A stretch of DNA of 64,000 bases, from positions 4,844,707 to 4,908,706 of the forward strand of contig CM030936.1 of assembly GCA_018136815.1 (NCBI GenBank), written 5' to 3'. The notes below the pieces were generated by a model. That model ran no database searches. It was not told the origin of the DNA and was given only the letters and a program-made list of their open reading frames with translations. This DNA is from Isochrysis galbana (taxonomy: Eukaryota > Haptophyta > Isochrysidales > Isochrysidaceae). The position numbers were made by a program, and so were the translations under genes. Below are positions 1-11,099 of the stretch, one piece after another (position 1 is the stretch's first letter; every line of letters begins with the position of its first letter).

Positions 1-2146
1 AGGGTGGGAGTGAAGCGGAGCGCTCGCGGTGCTAGGCCCCGCTGCCATTGCGACTGCGGGTTGCCGAGGGCGCGCGATTCGAATCGGGGGCCTCTCAGCA
101 GCCAAGACTGCGGGCGGCGTCCGGAGCGGCATGCCGTGTCTACCCACATCATCGAGCAACCCTCCGTCGTAAACCGGCTCGAGAGTGCGTCTACCGGTGC
201 CATGCACCGACGTTTGCGTCTGTGCTACCCCGACGACAAAGCTGGGGGGCAGCAGCGGCGAGGGCGGAGGCGATGGGGTGGATCGAGGTGAGGCGGTGGA
301 TCTGATTTTGTCCGAGCTTGAGCTCTGTGGTAGATCCGACGCAGATTCGGGAGTTGCGTATTGAGGCGCGCCATGAGAGACGTCGGTAGGCGACCACGGC
401 GGCAGCGGCGGTGAGCCTGAGGCGCCCGGGGCTAGGGCATCGTTGGAGGCGTGGAGGCTATTGAACGTCAACGGCAATGCGTTAACTGGAGTCAGCAGCA
501 GGTTTGAGAGCGAGGTTTGGGACGCTTCATGCTCAAATTCATGCGCAACGTTCGCCGATGAGCCGAAGGCTTCGATAAACGCCTCTGTGAAGACCGCTGG
601 TGCCACGCGCAAGTTCATGCCTGGCACGTCAGAGCTGTGTGACGCACCCATGATGAGACCACCGAGGCAACGGGTGGATGGCACGGTACTGCTCGATCGG
701 ATGGATGGCACTCTCCGCACGTCCATCGCGTCGCGCCTCAGGTGGACTCCACGGACAACTGGTGAAGAGTGGATTTTGCTTGCAGTAGTGCGGCTGCCGG
801 CGTGTAGGGCTCGAGAGTCGCGATGCATAGTGAGAACAACATTTGTGTCCACAGACGGGCTGTCGACTTCTCGGTGGCCTGACGTTCCAATAGCACGACT
901 CTCCCAGAAGTCTGCGTCGAGTAAGAAGCCAAGCACCCGCCCGACGACCGAAGAGCCCGACAACGGCTTGGCCCTGGGAAGAAGCCGCTTCGCTGCGATG
1001 AGGACGAGGGCCTCGCAAAAAAAGAGCGACGCGCAATGCGCACTCTGGGGCCCGATGGCCGTGGAGGCAGCTTCGGCGGGCAGCGAGGCTATGACGGCGG
1101 TAAAGAAGCACCACGGAAGACGGAGGAGGAGCTCTAGAAAGCACATGCCGCACTGCGACGCCTTGATCGCCACAATATACCTATAAGAGTGCGCAGGAGA
1201 GGGAGGGTCCGACAAACAATGGCAGATGGGCGATGAACTTAAGGCGGCGGTTCAGACATGAGTGACACCGCTGATGCTGCAAAAGGCGCGGATGGCCTCA
1301 CATTGTGAGCTGGTACGCGTCCCCGTCCTGTGCCAATGCCGCAAGGAGCACTCCAAAGAGCAGCGAGCGAAGCACTGGCGCCGTCGGCCATGCCGAGGCG
1401 AGGGCGAGCGAGAGCCACGTTGGCGACTGCAGACACGCCCACACTGTCTTGTCATACGGCATGTAATGATACAACAGGATTGCACGCGCCGTGCGCACCA
1501 GCCGCGAGGAGCATGCAGCAAGGTGGTGAGGCGATGTGGCAAGAGTCGCCTGTGGCGCTGGGTCCAGGCACGGTCGCCAACCCGGCGATTCGAGCCGAAG
1601 GTGGGCGCATAGCGCGTGCAGTCCGCCGCAGCACGATCTGCACCAATCTCTCCATCCTGTAGAGCTGCAGAACGAGCGGTCTGCGCCGTCCCTAGATGGC
1701 CATCCCGGAAACATGACGCAACAGTCGCACAATTCGCGCCCAGTGACGTCGGTCGGCAGCGCGCCGACGGTGGAGAGGATGGGCGAGCTGGCGTCTCGCG
1801 GCGGAGCGGCCGCAGCCCGCGGCGTGGTGGGTAGCTCGACACCACCATCCGCCGTCGACGAGTAGAGTGGTGGCGAAGGCGACGGGCCAGGCTCGGGCCC
1901 ACCTGGTGTTTGCTGGCGCTCCGCCGAGCGGTGCCCGAGGACTTCTCTCGTCCCATTCGCCCACGCAGTCTCTAGCGCCGTGTGTAGAGTGGCGCGAAGT
2001 TGGTGTGGCATCTGCTCATCTTTCGCGAGGCGCGGGGCCAGCGCCTCGCCCCACAGAGAGAGCCCTCCAGAGGCAAGGGCTGAGCGTGCGAGCCCCGAGA
2101 GCTGCTGGGGAGTGGAAGGGAGAGCTGGTCCCTCTCCACCGCGCAT
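1..2146 (-). CDS. Predicted multi-pass membrane protein, 3' end beyond the window
   Basis: Two exons are visible: 1302-2146 and 1-1180, separated by a 121-bp GT-AG intron that joins in frame (phase 2, AT|G). The downstream exon stays open to the window edge, about 390 codons without a stop on a GC-rich strand, so the gene is partial. The start at 2146 was chosen because a GACCTC/CT-rich tract lies just upstream, as in other genes here. The first exon ends in a hydrophobic stretch (LLFGVLLAAL). The second begins with hydrophobic segments (CFLELLLRLPWCFFTAVI; SLFFCEALVLIAAKRLL), followed by a long Ser/Pro-rich, probably disordered tail. I recognise no family. The first exon could contain a further intron, since parts of it are low-complexity. 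Confidence 0.5.
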
Positions 2147-2206
2147 CGTGAGCTCTGAGCGAGGTGTGGAGGTAGCGGAGGAAGGGGGGCGGTGGAGGGA
2201 GAGAGG

Positions 2207-2335
2207 GGGAGAGAGGTCGAGGTCGAGGTCGAGGTCGAGGTCGAGGGAGGGAAGGATGGGGGGGGGGGGGGGGGGGAGGGGGGGCGAGCGGCCGACCGAC
2301 GGACCGCCTCGCCGAAAAAAAAAGGGGGGGGGGGG
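2207..2335. repeat. GGTCGA hexamer array and G homopolymers upstream of the membrane-protein gene
   Basis: A run of about five GGTCGA units (about 2215-2246) is followed by a G tract of about 20 (from 2258) and an A-run/G-run near 2317-2335. Read on the minus strand this is a pyrimidine-rich leader (GACCTC, C runs) directly before the start at 2146. Confidence 0.9.
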
Positions 2336-2361
2336 AAGAAGCAGAAAAGGATCCATTGATT

Positions 2362-2381
2362 GTGTCGCATCCGCGATCGAC
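2362..2381 (+). repeat. Dispersed 20-bp motif, copy 1
   Basis: GTGTCGCATCCGCGATCGAC. The same motif is at 42435-42454 (+) and 22514-22533 (-), with a variant at 11106-11126 (+). Two of the four copies are in or next to retroelement debris. Confidence 0.8.
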
Positions 2382-3805
2382 TTCTTCCGACCTTTTACTT
2401 TTAAATGCCAATTCGTTGCTCAATCGTTCTTGTTTGCCGCGGGGTTTTACTCGTAACTTGTAGAACTCTTCACTCGTAATTCGCCCTTCGCTCCTTGCCG
2501 TCGCGCCCCTTTGTGGCCTGTCTCGCTCCTGTTTCGCTCCTTTGCACCTTGCGGTAGAAGGGGCGCAACGAAGACTACCGGTAGCTTTAAAGACAACGAC
2601 TTCGCAGTGTTGGAACTAGATCATATTAGCATTAGCATCTTGAATTTTGTGTGTGTGCCCAGACACCTTGTATAGTCACTATCTAATAGTCCCGCAGCTT
2701 GAAATCTAAAAACTCGAAAGCGAAAAACGATTTTTTTGTACACGAATGTTGAAGTTGAAGACTACGGTCATTGACGTTCGATGACCCGCGGGCAGATTCA
2801 CACATACAGACTCACAGGCCACCTGAGACCGCCAACCCCGTGGATTGGGGCCCTACTATGCATTCCCTACCACTTTGCCGCAGAGATCTACCCGCAACCC
2901 GCAAGCGACGAGATCGCGCTCGCTATGGCCTACTGAAGTCGGGCTCCAGAGGCCCTTTCGAGCGCTGCCAATGCGACCTGCAGTGGGGGGACATGGCGCC
3001 CTCGCGCGGGTGCTTCCGCGGCGCATGCGGCCACCCTAGACCAGAAAACGAGGACTGGCGCCAAAAAAGCGCCCTCAAAACGAAATGCTGCCCCCCCACA
3101 CCAGCTGGCGCGCTGACGAGGGCGTCTCGTACAGCGAGAGGCCGGCATTTGCCGGCCCCTGGACGATCGCCAACGCGATGGGCCCCACCTGGGCCGCGGT
3201 GGAAGTGGGCAGCGCAGCCATGCTGGTACAGGCCCGGCCATCTCGACCCCTCTGGCATGCCTTCCAGAGGAGCCCTGGCCGGTGGCCCATCGGACACCCC
3301 TCTCCGAGGCGACATCGCAGTGGACCGATGTCCGAAGGAGCCCTCTTCACAGTCGATTTGAGCACAAACGACAGAAGATACCGGGCGTTTACGAGAAAAT
3401 CAAATGTTTTATTTTTGTTGATCCAATCATTAAAATACTTTGGATTTGACCTTTTTTAGAGCTGTTATGGCACATTATCACGGTCATGGGCTTGATATGA
3501 CCGTTGGTCGCTCACACGACATCGCACGGGTCATGCTACGTACAAACATCATGAGTATACGAAGCTCGACGCCATTGATGCAACATTTTGATCGCTCGGA
3601 AGTGCGGCAAATCACCGTCACCGTCCAGCGTCGCTGTCGAAAGCAGACTCCGGACACTGAAACGTGATCACGCACGCTTGGGCTCACACTGCCGCCTAAG
3701 CCCTGCCCCGCATCTCCCTTTCCCGCGTCTCTCACACTGCTCGCCCCGTTGCCGATTCTCGCAGTGGGGGGGGTGTCGTGGATAAAGGGAGCCGCACCAC
3801 ACCGC
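2382..3805. other. Intergenic, no supported gene
   Basis: Open frames exist on both strands (for example 2771-3361 and 3085-3459, +), but they overlap each other, contain no recognisable domain and show no coherent splice structure. I see nothing I can name before the hAT target site at 3806. Confidence 0.5.
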
Positions 3806-3813
3806 ACGCTCTA

Positions 3814-3831
3814 CCTAGATGCCCCGTCAGG
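3814..3831 (+). repeat. Left terminal inverted repeat of the hAT element
   Basis: CCTAGATGCCCCGTCAGG, the exact reverse complement of 6268-6285. It is preceded by TSD ACGCTCTA (3806-3813). Confidence 0.95.
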
Positions 3832-4001
3832 CTGATATCAGGTTCTGATATCAGGTTATCAGGCCTACTAGACCTGATAACCTGATATCAGGCTGATATT
3901 ACTACTACTAACTTTAGAATAAAATAAAATTCAAAAAAATAAGGGGGGGGCACGTGCTCATCGCCCCACACCCCGAGCGAGCGAGCGAGCGAGCGGCCGC
4001 C

Positions 4002-6131
4002 ATGCCTCTCACTAATGATGATGAGGAGCTGGAGCTGGAGCTGCAGGAGGGTGCAGTCACACCGTGGGGCAGGCAGCCCATAGATGAGCTGCTGGGCTCT
4101 TCCCTTGAGTGGTCGACCATCGAGGAGATGGATGGCCGTGCGAAAAGCGTGCGGGCCAAGGCATGTCTGTTCTGCGGCCACAAGTACGTGGGGGGACCCA
4201 TGAACATTCGGCAACACTTGGACAAGCTTCTGCCAAACCGGAACGTTCGTGCGTGTCGGCCACATGCGGCGTGGATTGAGAGGCACGCGGCTGTCGTTGC
4301 GGAGCTTCGGCTACGCTCGCGGCAGTTGGCCAAGAAGGCAAAGATTGAAGACGAGCGAGTACACCGCCAAGCAGAAGGTCGGGCCTTGAGCGGTGCGAGT
4401 AGCGAAGAGAGGTGGCCCATCTCACCATTCCCTCCCTCTGCTATGGTATCGCCCTTTCAGGCAATCACGGCGGAATGTGTCGCAGAGGCGTGGCTGAAAG
4501 TGATTGTGAAGAAGGCTTTGCCACTCGATCTGGTCGACGATCGCCTTTTCCGCGAAGCTGTAGCACTTACTGCAAAATGTGGCTCGAAAAATTTGCTGGT
4601 TGGCGCCGAATTGCGATTTCCCCATCGCAGGATATTCACGGAGAAGATGCTGCCCCGACTTGATCAACGGCTCGACGCCAACATCCGGCAAAAGGTGCAA
4701 CTGTTGGCCAATCTCACAGGAGTCACCATCATCTCCGACGGATGGACGAATGTACAGAGTCGGCCCATTATCAACGCGTTGGCATCGTTGCCTGTGGGGG
4801 GTTTTTTTTTGGCTGCTGAGGACACTTCAGGCGCGACAAAGGACGCGGCGTACATAGCCAACTTCATCGTCAAACATATTCGTGCTTTTGGCGTCGAACA
4901 TGTGGTTGCGGTGTGCATGGATGGCGCTTGCACGGCATCGTTCCCATTGATCACAAGGGAATTCCCTTCTGTGTTTTGCTTCATCTGTCCCACTCACAGT
5001 TTGGACAATTTCCTGAAGAACATTTGCAGTGAAAAGGCGACCATTCGGGTGAAGGGCCTGCGTGATCGCGAGTTTATTTGGGGCGAACCTCGTTTTGCAC
5101 AGGCCATTGAGCAGGTCCGGACCGTGGTGGCGTTTGTCACGTCACACCAGAAGGTGTTGGCGCAGTATCGAATGCTTTGTGCGAAAGTGCCCGCAGAGGC
5201 TAAGCCTGAGGGAGGGATGGAGTTGCTGCGGTCTTGCGAAACGCGCTTTGCCTCTTCTTTCCTCATGGTGAGTCGCTACGCGAACGTGCACAACATCCTA
5301 GAGCTCCTAGTTCTCGATCCAATCTACACCGAGTGGGTGCAGTCACAGCCTCGGGATAAGAAGGAGAAGGCCACGGAAGTCAAGCGCATCATTCGCTCTG
5401 AATCCCTCATGGACATGCTTAGGACCACAATGCAGATTATGGACCCTGTCTATCGTTTGCTCCGCCTGACCGATGGAAAACTTGGAGCAAATTTGGGCAA
5501 GGTGTACGCTTATTTGTTGCAAATCGATGCGCATCTTCGGTCCTTCGATGGTGTTGATGCGGCCACACGGCACAAAATCCACGAGCTCTTTATGGCCAGG
5601 TGGGAGTATTTGCACGCGCCAGTGATGACTGCTGCATATTGCCTGGAGCCTGAATTTTGCTGTCGCAAGTTTTCCGCTCAAGAAATGGCTGAGCTGAAGC
5701 AGTGTCTGAAGGCGATGTCCAATGCGGAGCATCCGTATCCGGACTTATTGGCAGAATACTCCGACTTCCAAGAGGCCTGCACAAGTGGCATGCATGATCT
5801 AACCCCTGAAATAGCATTCGGTAATCGTGCACGAAGCATGGCGTCGTATAAGTGGGCGAATGTGTATTTATCTCCTTGGCCTCACCTTCGGTGGGCAGCA
5901 TGCCGTTTACTAGCTCTCAGCTGCTCGGCCTCGGGTTGCGAGCGCTCATGGTCCGTTGAAGATTGGATCCACTCCAAGAAGAGAAATAGGCTAGGCCAAA
6001 CTACAGTGGAAAGGCTGGTAAGAAGTCACACCAATTTGTTGCTCGAAGATTTGCTTTTGGATTGGGAGTCTCGTGTGTTGCCTTGGGAGTTGGACATGGT
6101 TGTGGAGGAGCCTGAGGATGAGCGTGAGTGA
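4002..6131 (+). CDS. hAT-family transposase, intact
   Basis: This catalyses excision and reinsertion of the enclosing element. The frame opens at 3954 (725 aa). I favour the ATG at 4002 (709 aa) because it follows GCGGCCGCC, a better Kozak context. A BED-like zinc finger is near the N-terminus (CLFCGHKYVGG, then H residues in NIRQHL). A DUF659-type catalytic core follows (ISDGWTNVQSR, CMDGACTAS). The C-terminal hAT dimerisation region is present (CSASGCERSWSVEDWIHSKK, RLGQTTVERLVR). No internal stops or frameshifts are visible and no intron is needed. A related but broken copy lies at 58323-58877 (-). Confidence 0.93.
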   Translation: MPLTNDDEELELELQEGAVTPWGRQPIDELLGSSLEWSTIEEMDGRAKSVRAKACLFCGHKYVGGPMNIRQHLDKLLPNRNVRACRPHAAWIERHAAVVAELRLRSRQLAKKAKIEDERVHRQAEGRALSGASSEERWPISPFPPSAMVSPFQAITAECVAEAWLKVIVKKALPLDLVDDRLFREAVALTAKCGSKNLLVGAELRFPHRRIFTEKMLPRLDQRLDANIRQKVQLLANLTGVTIISDGWTNVQSRPIINALASLPVGGFFLAAEDTSGATKDAAYIANFIVKHIRAFGVEHVVAVCMDGACTASFPLITREFPSVFCFICPTHSLDNFLKNICSEKATIRVKGLRDREFIWGEPRFAQAIEQVRTVVAFVTSHQKVLAQYRMLCAKVPAEAKPEGGMELLRSCETRFASSFLMVSRYANVHNILELLVLDPIYTEWVQSQPRDKKEKATEVKRIIRSESLMDMLRTTMQIMDPVYRLLRLTDGKLGANLGKVYAYLLQIDAHLRSFDGVDAATRHKIHELFMARWEYLHAPVMTAAYCLEPEFCCRKFSAQEMAELKQCLKAMSNAEHPYPDLLAEYSDFQEACTSGMHDLTPEIAFGNRARSMASYKWANVYLSPWPHLRWAACRLLALSCSASGCERSWSVEDWIHSKKRNRLGQTTVERLVRSHTNLLLEDLLLDWESRVLPWELDMVVEEPEDERE

Positions 6132-6267
6132 GTGAATGAATACTACTATTATAACATCGGCTTTACCATTATAATATATTATAAGAATAGTAGTGGGCCA
6201 CCTGATATCAGCCTGATATCAGGTCCTGATATCAGGTATCAGGTCGCCAAGACCTGATGACCTGAGA

Positions 6268-6285
6268 CCTGACGGGGCATCTAGG
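6268..6285 (-). repeat. Right terminal inverted repeat of the hAT element
   Basis: The reverse complement of 3814-3831, followed by the second TSD copy ACGCTCTA at 6286-6293. Confidence 0.95.
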
Positions 6286-6293
6286 ACGCTCTA

Positions 6294-7487
6294 CGACCCT
6301 TAGAGCGTGCCTACCTACTTTCCCGCGCCCTGCCTCCATCCCCTCTTCGCAGCGCGCCCTATGCCCTATCTTTAGAGCGTGTCTTCCCCACACCCCTCTC
6401 CTCCCCTCCCTTCCCGCCCCGAGTTCCCGCGCATACGACGCACAGCCGAGATCCCTCCCTTCCATTCTCTCACGTCTTCGCGGCGTTTCCCTTGTTCCCT
6501 TGGCCAGAGAGGGTCGGAGAGTCTCCCGCGCTCGCCGATTCCCGTCCGTTCCCCCAGCGCTCGCCCCCTCCCGTTCCATTAGTTTCCCCTTTGTTTCCAT
6601 AGTTTCCGAGTGGTTCTTCCGTCGCCCCGTGTTCACGTTCCGTCTCTTCTTGTGCTCCCGCGACAGCGCTGGGTCGCCCCGTTCGTGCCCCCTTCTGTGC
6701 CCTCGCCTACTTCCGTTCGTCATGCCCGGCCATGGATCGCCCGTACCGTGTACCGTCCCGTGTGCTCCCATCCCGTGTTGCCTCTCGGCCGCTCGTCCCG
6801 TCCCTCTCGTCCCGCGATTCATACATCCCATGTTACAGACTCACAACCACAACCTCACACAAATCCACCACAGCCACTCCACAGCACACCACACTCTTCC
6901 TCCATCCAGAGTGCGCGGCGGCCCTAATCGCGAGGCTGGGTTTGATAGACCGTGACGCGGCCCACCCGCCGCTCCCTGGACTCACCTTTGACTCCAGCCA
7001 GTCACATAACAATCACGCATCACGCCGCACCTCCTCCCCCTTCCCTCGCCGCCGCGGGACCCCCACTAGCCGCGCCCCTCCGCGCTCGCGGGGACCCCCC
7101 GGCGCGAGAAGAGTTCCTTCCCCCCCCCCCCTCGGATTGCCCCTCATCTCCCGCTCCATCAAGGCTTCGTTATTTCTTCGGATTGCCCCCTCCTCACCAT
7201 TTCCCAAATCGCTAAAGCTGACCATAGCGATCCGCTTTGTTACCAGTCTCACACAACTCTCACATATGCATACGCAACGTTCCCGAGTCATATATGGCTC
7301 CGATTCCAGACAAGCGGTATTTGGAAGCCGCAGGCGCAAGCATCACACAAGGGGCTGGCTGACCTATCGCACCCGTAAAGCATCTCGATCAAAGCATTAC
7401 GCTGCAAGACATTCGATTATGTCGACTGCCCGTCGTCAAAGTGTCTTGTCCGTCAGGACGGCAAGTTGCTTTGCAACGCCTCTAGGC
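6294..7487. other. Intergenic, pyrimidine-rich, no supported gene
   Basis: C/T-rich plus strand with overlapping uninformative frames. The right end is the 3' flank of the DEK_C-BAH gene. I see no repeat termini or RNA gene. Confidence 0.5.
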
Positions 7488-10400
7488 TCATTCCTCCATT
7501 GGTGTCGGTACACTATTTGCCTCTTCTTGCTTTTCATTTGTAGGCCCACTGGAACTCTTGTCGGTTTCGAGGTCAGCTTCTCCGCCCTCGCCCTGCAGCT
7601 GCTCAATCTTTTGCCTAGCTTGCTCCGCGAGACGCTGGGCGTTTTCACGCTCACCGGAAGAAGTAGAGGACTTGGCGATTTTGGTGAAACGCGATAGGCG
7701 TGCCTTCCACTTGGCAATCTCTCGGCCGGAGGAGTCACCACGAGTCACGTTGTACCGCAGCCACCATTGCTCAACATTGTCCGCTCCACCTGCAGCCTTG
7801 TCCGCCGCGCGGCGTCGCAGCTCTTCCCTTTCCCTCTCTCGTCGTTCGCGCTCTTCTTCAGCTTGTCGCTCAGCAGCGAATTGCGCCTCGCGCGCCAAGC
7901 GAAGCCTCTCCTCCTCCTCCGCCTTCCGTACCACTTCGGCAGAATCAAACAATTCTGCGTGCTCGGACATTCGTTCCTGCATCTCGCGAAGCTTGCGCCG
8001 AACCTACAGTGGGGTGCAACCCGCAAGCATCGAATGTCCGAGGCCGCTCGTGCGCAAGTGCTAGGGAGTGCATCGCGCTCAGGGTAATCTAGCACAGATG
8101 ACGAACTGTGGCGGGATGGTGTTGATGCGTTGGCACACACCTCGGGAGCTGAAAGAGGGACGCGGAATCGCTCGAGCTCAATGTCCGTGGGAGGTTCATT
8201 GGAGAGTGTGTCGAGGCCGGCAAGGCGCAGGCCAACGGCCGTGCGGAGCTGGAGGTTGACATCAACCTGCGATGAGGGCAAGGTCGGAGACACGGGACTG
8301 AGTGCCATCTCGGCACGTGGCGGACACGTACTGCGGCCGTTCTCATAACAAGCATGTCGCGGCAAGGAGATTCTGCACGACACCTCCTTCTTGCCGAGCT
8401 TGTACGGCCTCATGGCTCGCTTTGTAGCTACGATCAGCCCAACGTAAAAGCTCTTCACGCCGTTAAGTCGCTGCATTGCGCGGACAAGACACCCGACGGC
8501 GACCTTGCCCATGACTTGAGTATCGACCCAAACCTGTGGAAGGGTGTGTGAGATGGGGCGTTCACTGAAAGTTAGCTAGTGATGCGCCTTAGAGAGCAGG
8601 GGTGACGGAAACGACGAGCGCAAACGGCAGCGAGCCAACAGTTTGGCTTGCTTCAAGCAAACGGCGGCCAGCGGGCCCCACGGCCCGCCGGTAAATCCAT
8701 TCGCCCACCTCAGCATGCTTCCTAGGCATAGTGAGCGCCCGCAGCTCGTCGTTCGAAAGGGGCGCGCGCTCGGCCTCGTCTTCCTCCCGCCGAAGTCTGT
8801 CTCGCTCCCGAGCGAGCCTTTCTCGTTCACGTGTGGCTTCGGCCGCTGCGGGCCCACGCTTGGACTCGAGGCTGAAGGCATCACGAAGCCTCTTGGATGG
8901 GAGCGAGTCCAAGGCGTAGACGGCCTTGTTGTCATACGCACGCCACGCAAAGTATTCATGCTGAGAGGTGAGGCTGAAGGGGCGCGGAATGCAGCGTGGA
9001 GAAGGATCGCGTGAGTCTCTAGAGTCATGGATCGATGGTCATACGACCGCAAGTTCGCGCCCAGGCCTGCTCATTGCCGGGCCCGTATTGCGCCACACCT
9101 GTCAGCCAGACTGCGGGCTGAGTCACGGTCTTCCCGGAGGTGGACATTGCATGGGCGGAGCACACAGTCCGAGTGGTTCTCGTCGAGATGAAGGGAAAAG
9201 AACAGCTCTTTTGGCGCTGCCTCGAGCGTCGCGCCCTCAAACTTCACATCAAACGTGGCGCCTAAGTGTGGTGGGCACGAAGAAGCGTGTCGGCATCAAA
9301 TATGAAGCCCAAACCCGTGTCAGGGACTTCGCCAGACGCACGCGACCGCAGATGCAGTGGGGTCGTGTGCGTGAATCAGCACGGCCTTGGTCCGTCGGCC
9401 AGCTCCCTCTCACCTGCCAGCTTGGCGTAATCGTGTACATCATCCTTCCTGTAATACCAGCGAGCGTTGAAGTACACCTCGGAAGGAGCAAAGGCGTACG
9501 TGAAGATCTCTTGTAAGCGCGCAACATAAGGCGCCTCGCGGCCATTTTCAAGGTAGACGTCCTACAAACAAGTCGATGGTCCGGAGGAACCCGTGGGAGA
9601 GGCGTAGGCGGGCAGATACACGTGTCGTAGGGGTTGCGGGCGGAAGAATTGAGTGCCAGATAGGTAATGCTCACACAGGAACAATCGCGCCTTGTTGCAT
9701 AGGACTAAGCCGAAGCGCATTCCCCGACAAAGTGCTCGCGCAGCGATGAGAAACAATGTCATCATGGAAGGCAGGGCATTGCTCGAGTTGACACCTGACC
9801 AACGGAGTACGTTTCTCCTTGCTTCTTCATCTGCGAGTAGAAGAGCTTCCCGTCCGCCTTGCGTATCGCCTTGCCGAGCACCACCGCTGCATCTGCATCA
9901 GCTTCTTCCTCCTCGTCTTCGTCCTCGTCGCCTTCGTCTTCATCATCCTCGTCCGCCGTCTTCTCCTCCTTGGACCCGTCCGCCGCGGCGGCTGGCGCAC
10001 TGGTCGTCTCCGGCCCCTTCTCGTCGTCGTCGTCGTCATCAATCGCTACCAGCCGACGCCTCTTGTGCGCCGGTGAGTCCACATGGGTCAAAGCCTCCTC
10101 ATCCGGCGGTGCACTGGCCATGTCTTCCTGCACGGCGAGTGCAGCTGGAGCCTCCGCGTGCCCCTCGACCTCGGCCTGGGTATCCACGGGCTTGTCCGCC
10201 GACGTCACCGGTTCGCCTAGTGGCTGCTCGATCACAGCCGACCGCACCTCCTCTGTTGGTCGCTCCTCTCCTGTCGTCCGCTCCTCGTCCGTCGTCCGCT
10301 GCTGCCTGACCGGCTGCTCGACTCCATTCCACCCCTCCTCTTCCGCCTTCTGCTCAGATGGCGTCGCTTCTGCGTGTGAGTCTGCAGCATGTGGAGGTGC

Positions 10401-10703
10401 GTCTTGGAGTGTGGGCGCAGGACCTCCTTCTACTCTATCCCCTTCCGCACCGACGCCCGCACTCGCAGGGTCGCTCTGTCTCGCTCCTTCAGCAAGAATC
10501 CTTGCCATCGCCTCATCGACGGCCGCCTTCACGAGCTTCTTGTGGGGTCGTAGCGAGCCCTCGGCGCCGTGAGCGAGCTTTTGCTCAAGCTTCTTGAGAA
10601 CAAGCTTCACAGAGATCGTGTCCCAGTCCTCCGTGCGAAGGATCCTCTCGATCTCCTCTAATACCAGCGCCTCGCTCACGCCATTGGGCCACTCGGCCGC
10701 CAT
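7488..10703 (-). CDS. DEK_C and BAH domain chromatin protein, six exons
   Basis: Exons are 9795-10703, 9414-9561, 9099-9261, 8640-8973, 8141-8533 and 7488-8003. Phases agree throughout and sum to 820 residues. Residues 1-57 form a DEK C-terminal-type fold (VLEEIERILRTEDWD), which in known proteins binds DNA or chromatin. A long Glu/Asp-rich linker with a basic patch (AHKRRRL) follows. A BAH domain starts at the end of exon 1 (ETYSVGQ|DVYLENG) and runs through exons 2-3 (FNARWYYRKDDVH, LHLDENHSDCVLRPCNVH). BAH domains bind nucleosomes or modified histones. Exons 4-6 carry Arg/Glu-rich coiled coil. The likely role is a nuclear chromatin reader. The donor of exon 4 is the least certain junction. 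Confidence 0.8.
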
Positions 10704-10870
10704 CGCCTCCCCACTCTCTCACTCTCTCTGTTCTCTTGCTCTTTTTCTCTCTCTTTCTCTTTCTTTCTTTTCTTTCTTGTGCTCGTCCTCTCTCACCAGC
10801 GCTGTGTGTTCTCTCGCTCCCTCTCCTCCTCCTCCCTCTCCTCCCCTTCTACTGGAAGTTTCTCAAATAC
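10704..10870 (-). repeat. CT-rich leader of the DEK_C-BAH gene region
   Basis: C/T-rich plus-strand stretch (CTCTCTCTTTCTCTTTC and similar) next to the start codon at 10703. The gene reads on the minus strand, so here the sense strand of the leader is GA-rich, opposite to the other genes; treat as low complexity. Confidence 0.6.
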
Positions 10871-11099
10871 AAAAAAATCGAATTTGACCACGAAACACGT
10901 CTTTTGCCTTTTCCCAAGGTGACCAGCATGGCGACACACATAAAACATATGAAAGCTCTTCAAGGAGCCAGCTAAATACTAGCTGCTAGTTGCCACCATC
11001 TACTGGGAAACCGCCGACGTCCCTTATCCCTAACTTACTGACTCCCCTACAGCCCCCCCCCCCAGTGTTGGTGCATAAGTCCTGACACCGGCTTTTGAC
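10871..11099. other. Upstream flank, nothing recognised
   Basis: Mixed sequence with one short C run (about 11055). No ORF or repeat that I can support. Confidence 0.4.

Larger units (their letters stand above)
3814..6285 (+). mobile_element. Complete hAT DNA transposon with perfect TIRs and 8-bp TSD
   Basis: The ends are an 18-bp perfect inverted repeat, CCTAGATGCCCCGTCAGG at 3814-3831 and its complement at 6268-6285. The flanks are the 8-bp duplication ACGCTCTA at 3806-3813 and 6286-6293. Eight base pairs is the hAT target-site length. Just inside both ends are clusters of the palindrome CTGATATCAG (about 3830-3895 and 6200-6245), probable transposase-binding subterminal repeats. The single gene inside is an uninterrupted transposase, so the copy looks autonomous and recent. 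Total length is 2472 bp. Confidence 0.95.

Noticed and set aside
60-95. GATTCGAATC palindrome resembling a T-arm
   Set aside because: It is a palindrome inside the open coding exon of the left membrane-protein gene, and no other tRNA arm is present.
443-1186. Plus-strand 247-codon ORF
   Set aside because: It is antisense to the hydrophobic exon on the minus strand, which splices in frame to the upstream exon. The plus frame has no domain.
2771-3459. Overlapping plus-strand ORFs of 196 and 124 codons
   Set aside because: Biased composition, no domain, no splice connection and no neighbouring evidence.
6232-6831. Minus-strand 199-codon ORF
   Set aside because: It starts in unique DNA, runs into the hAT terminal repeat and is Arg/Gly-rich by composition only.
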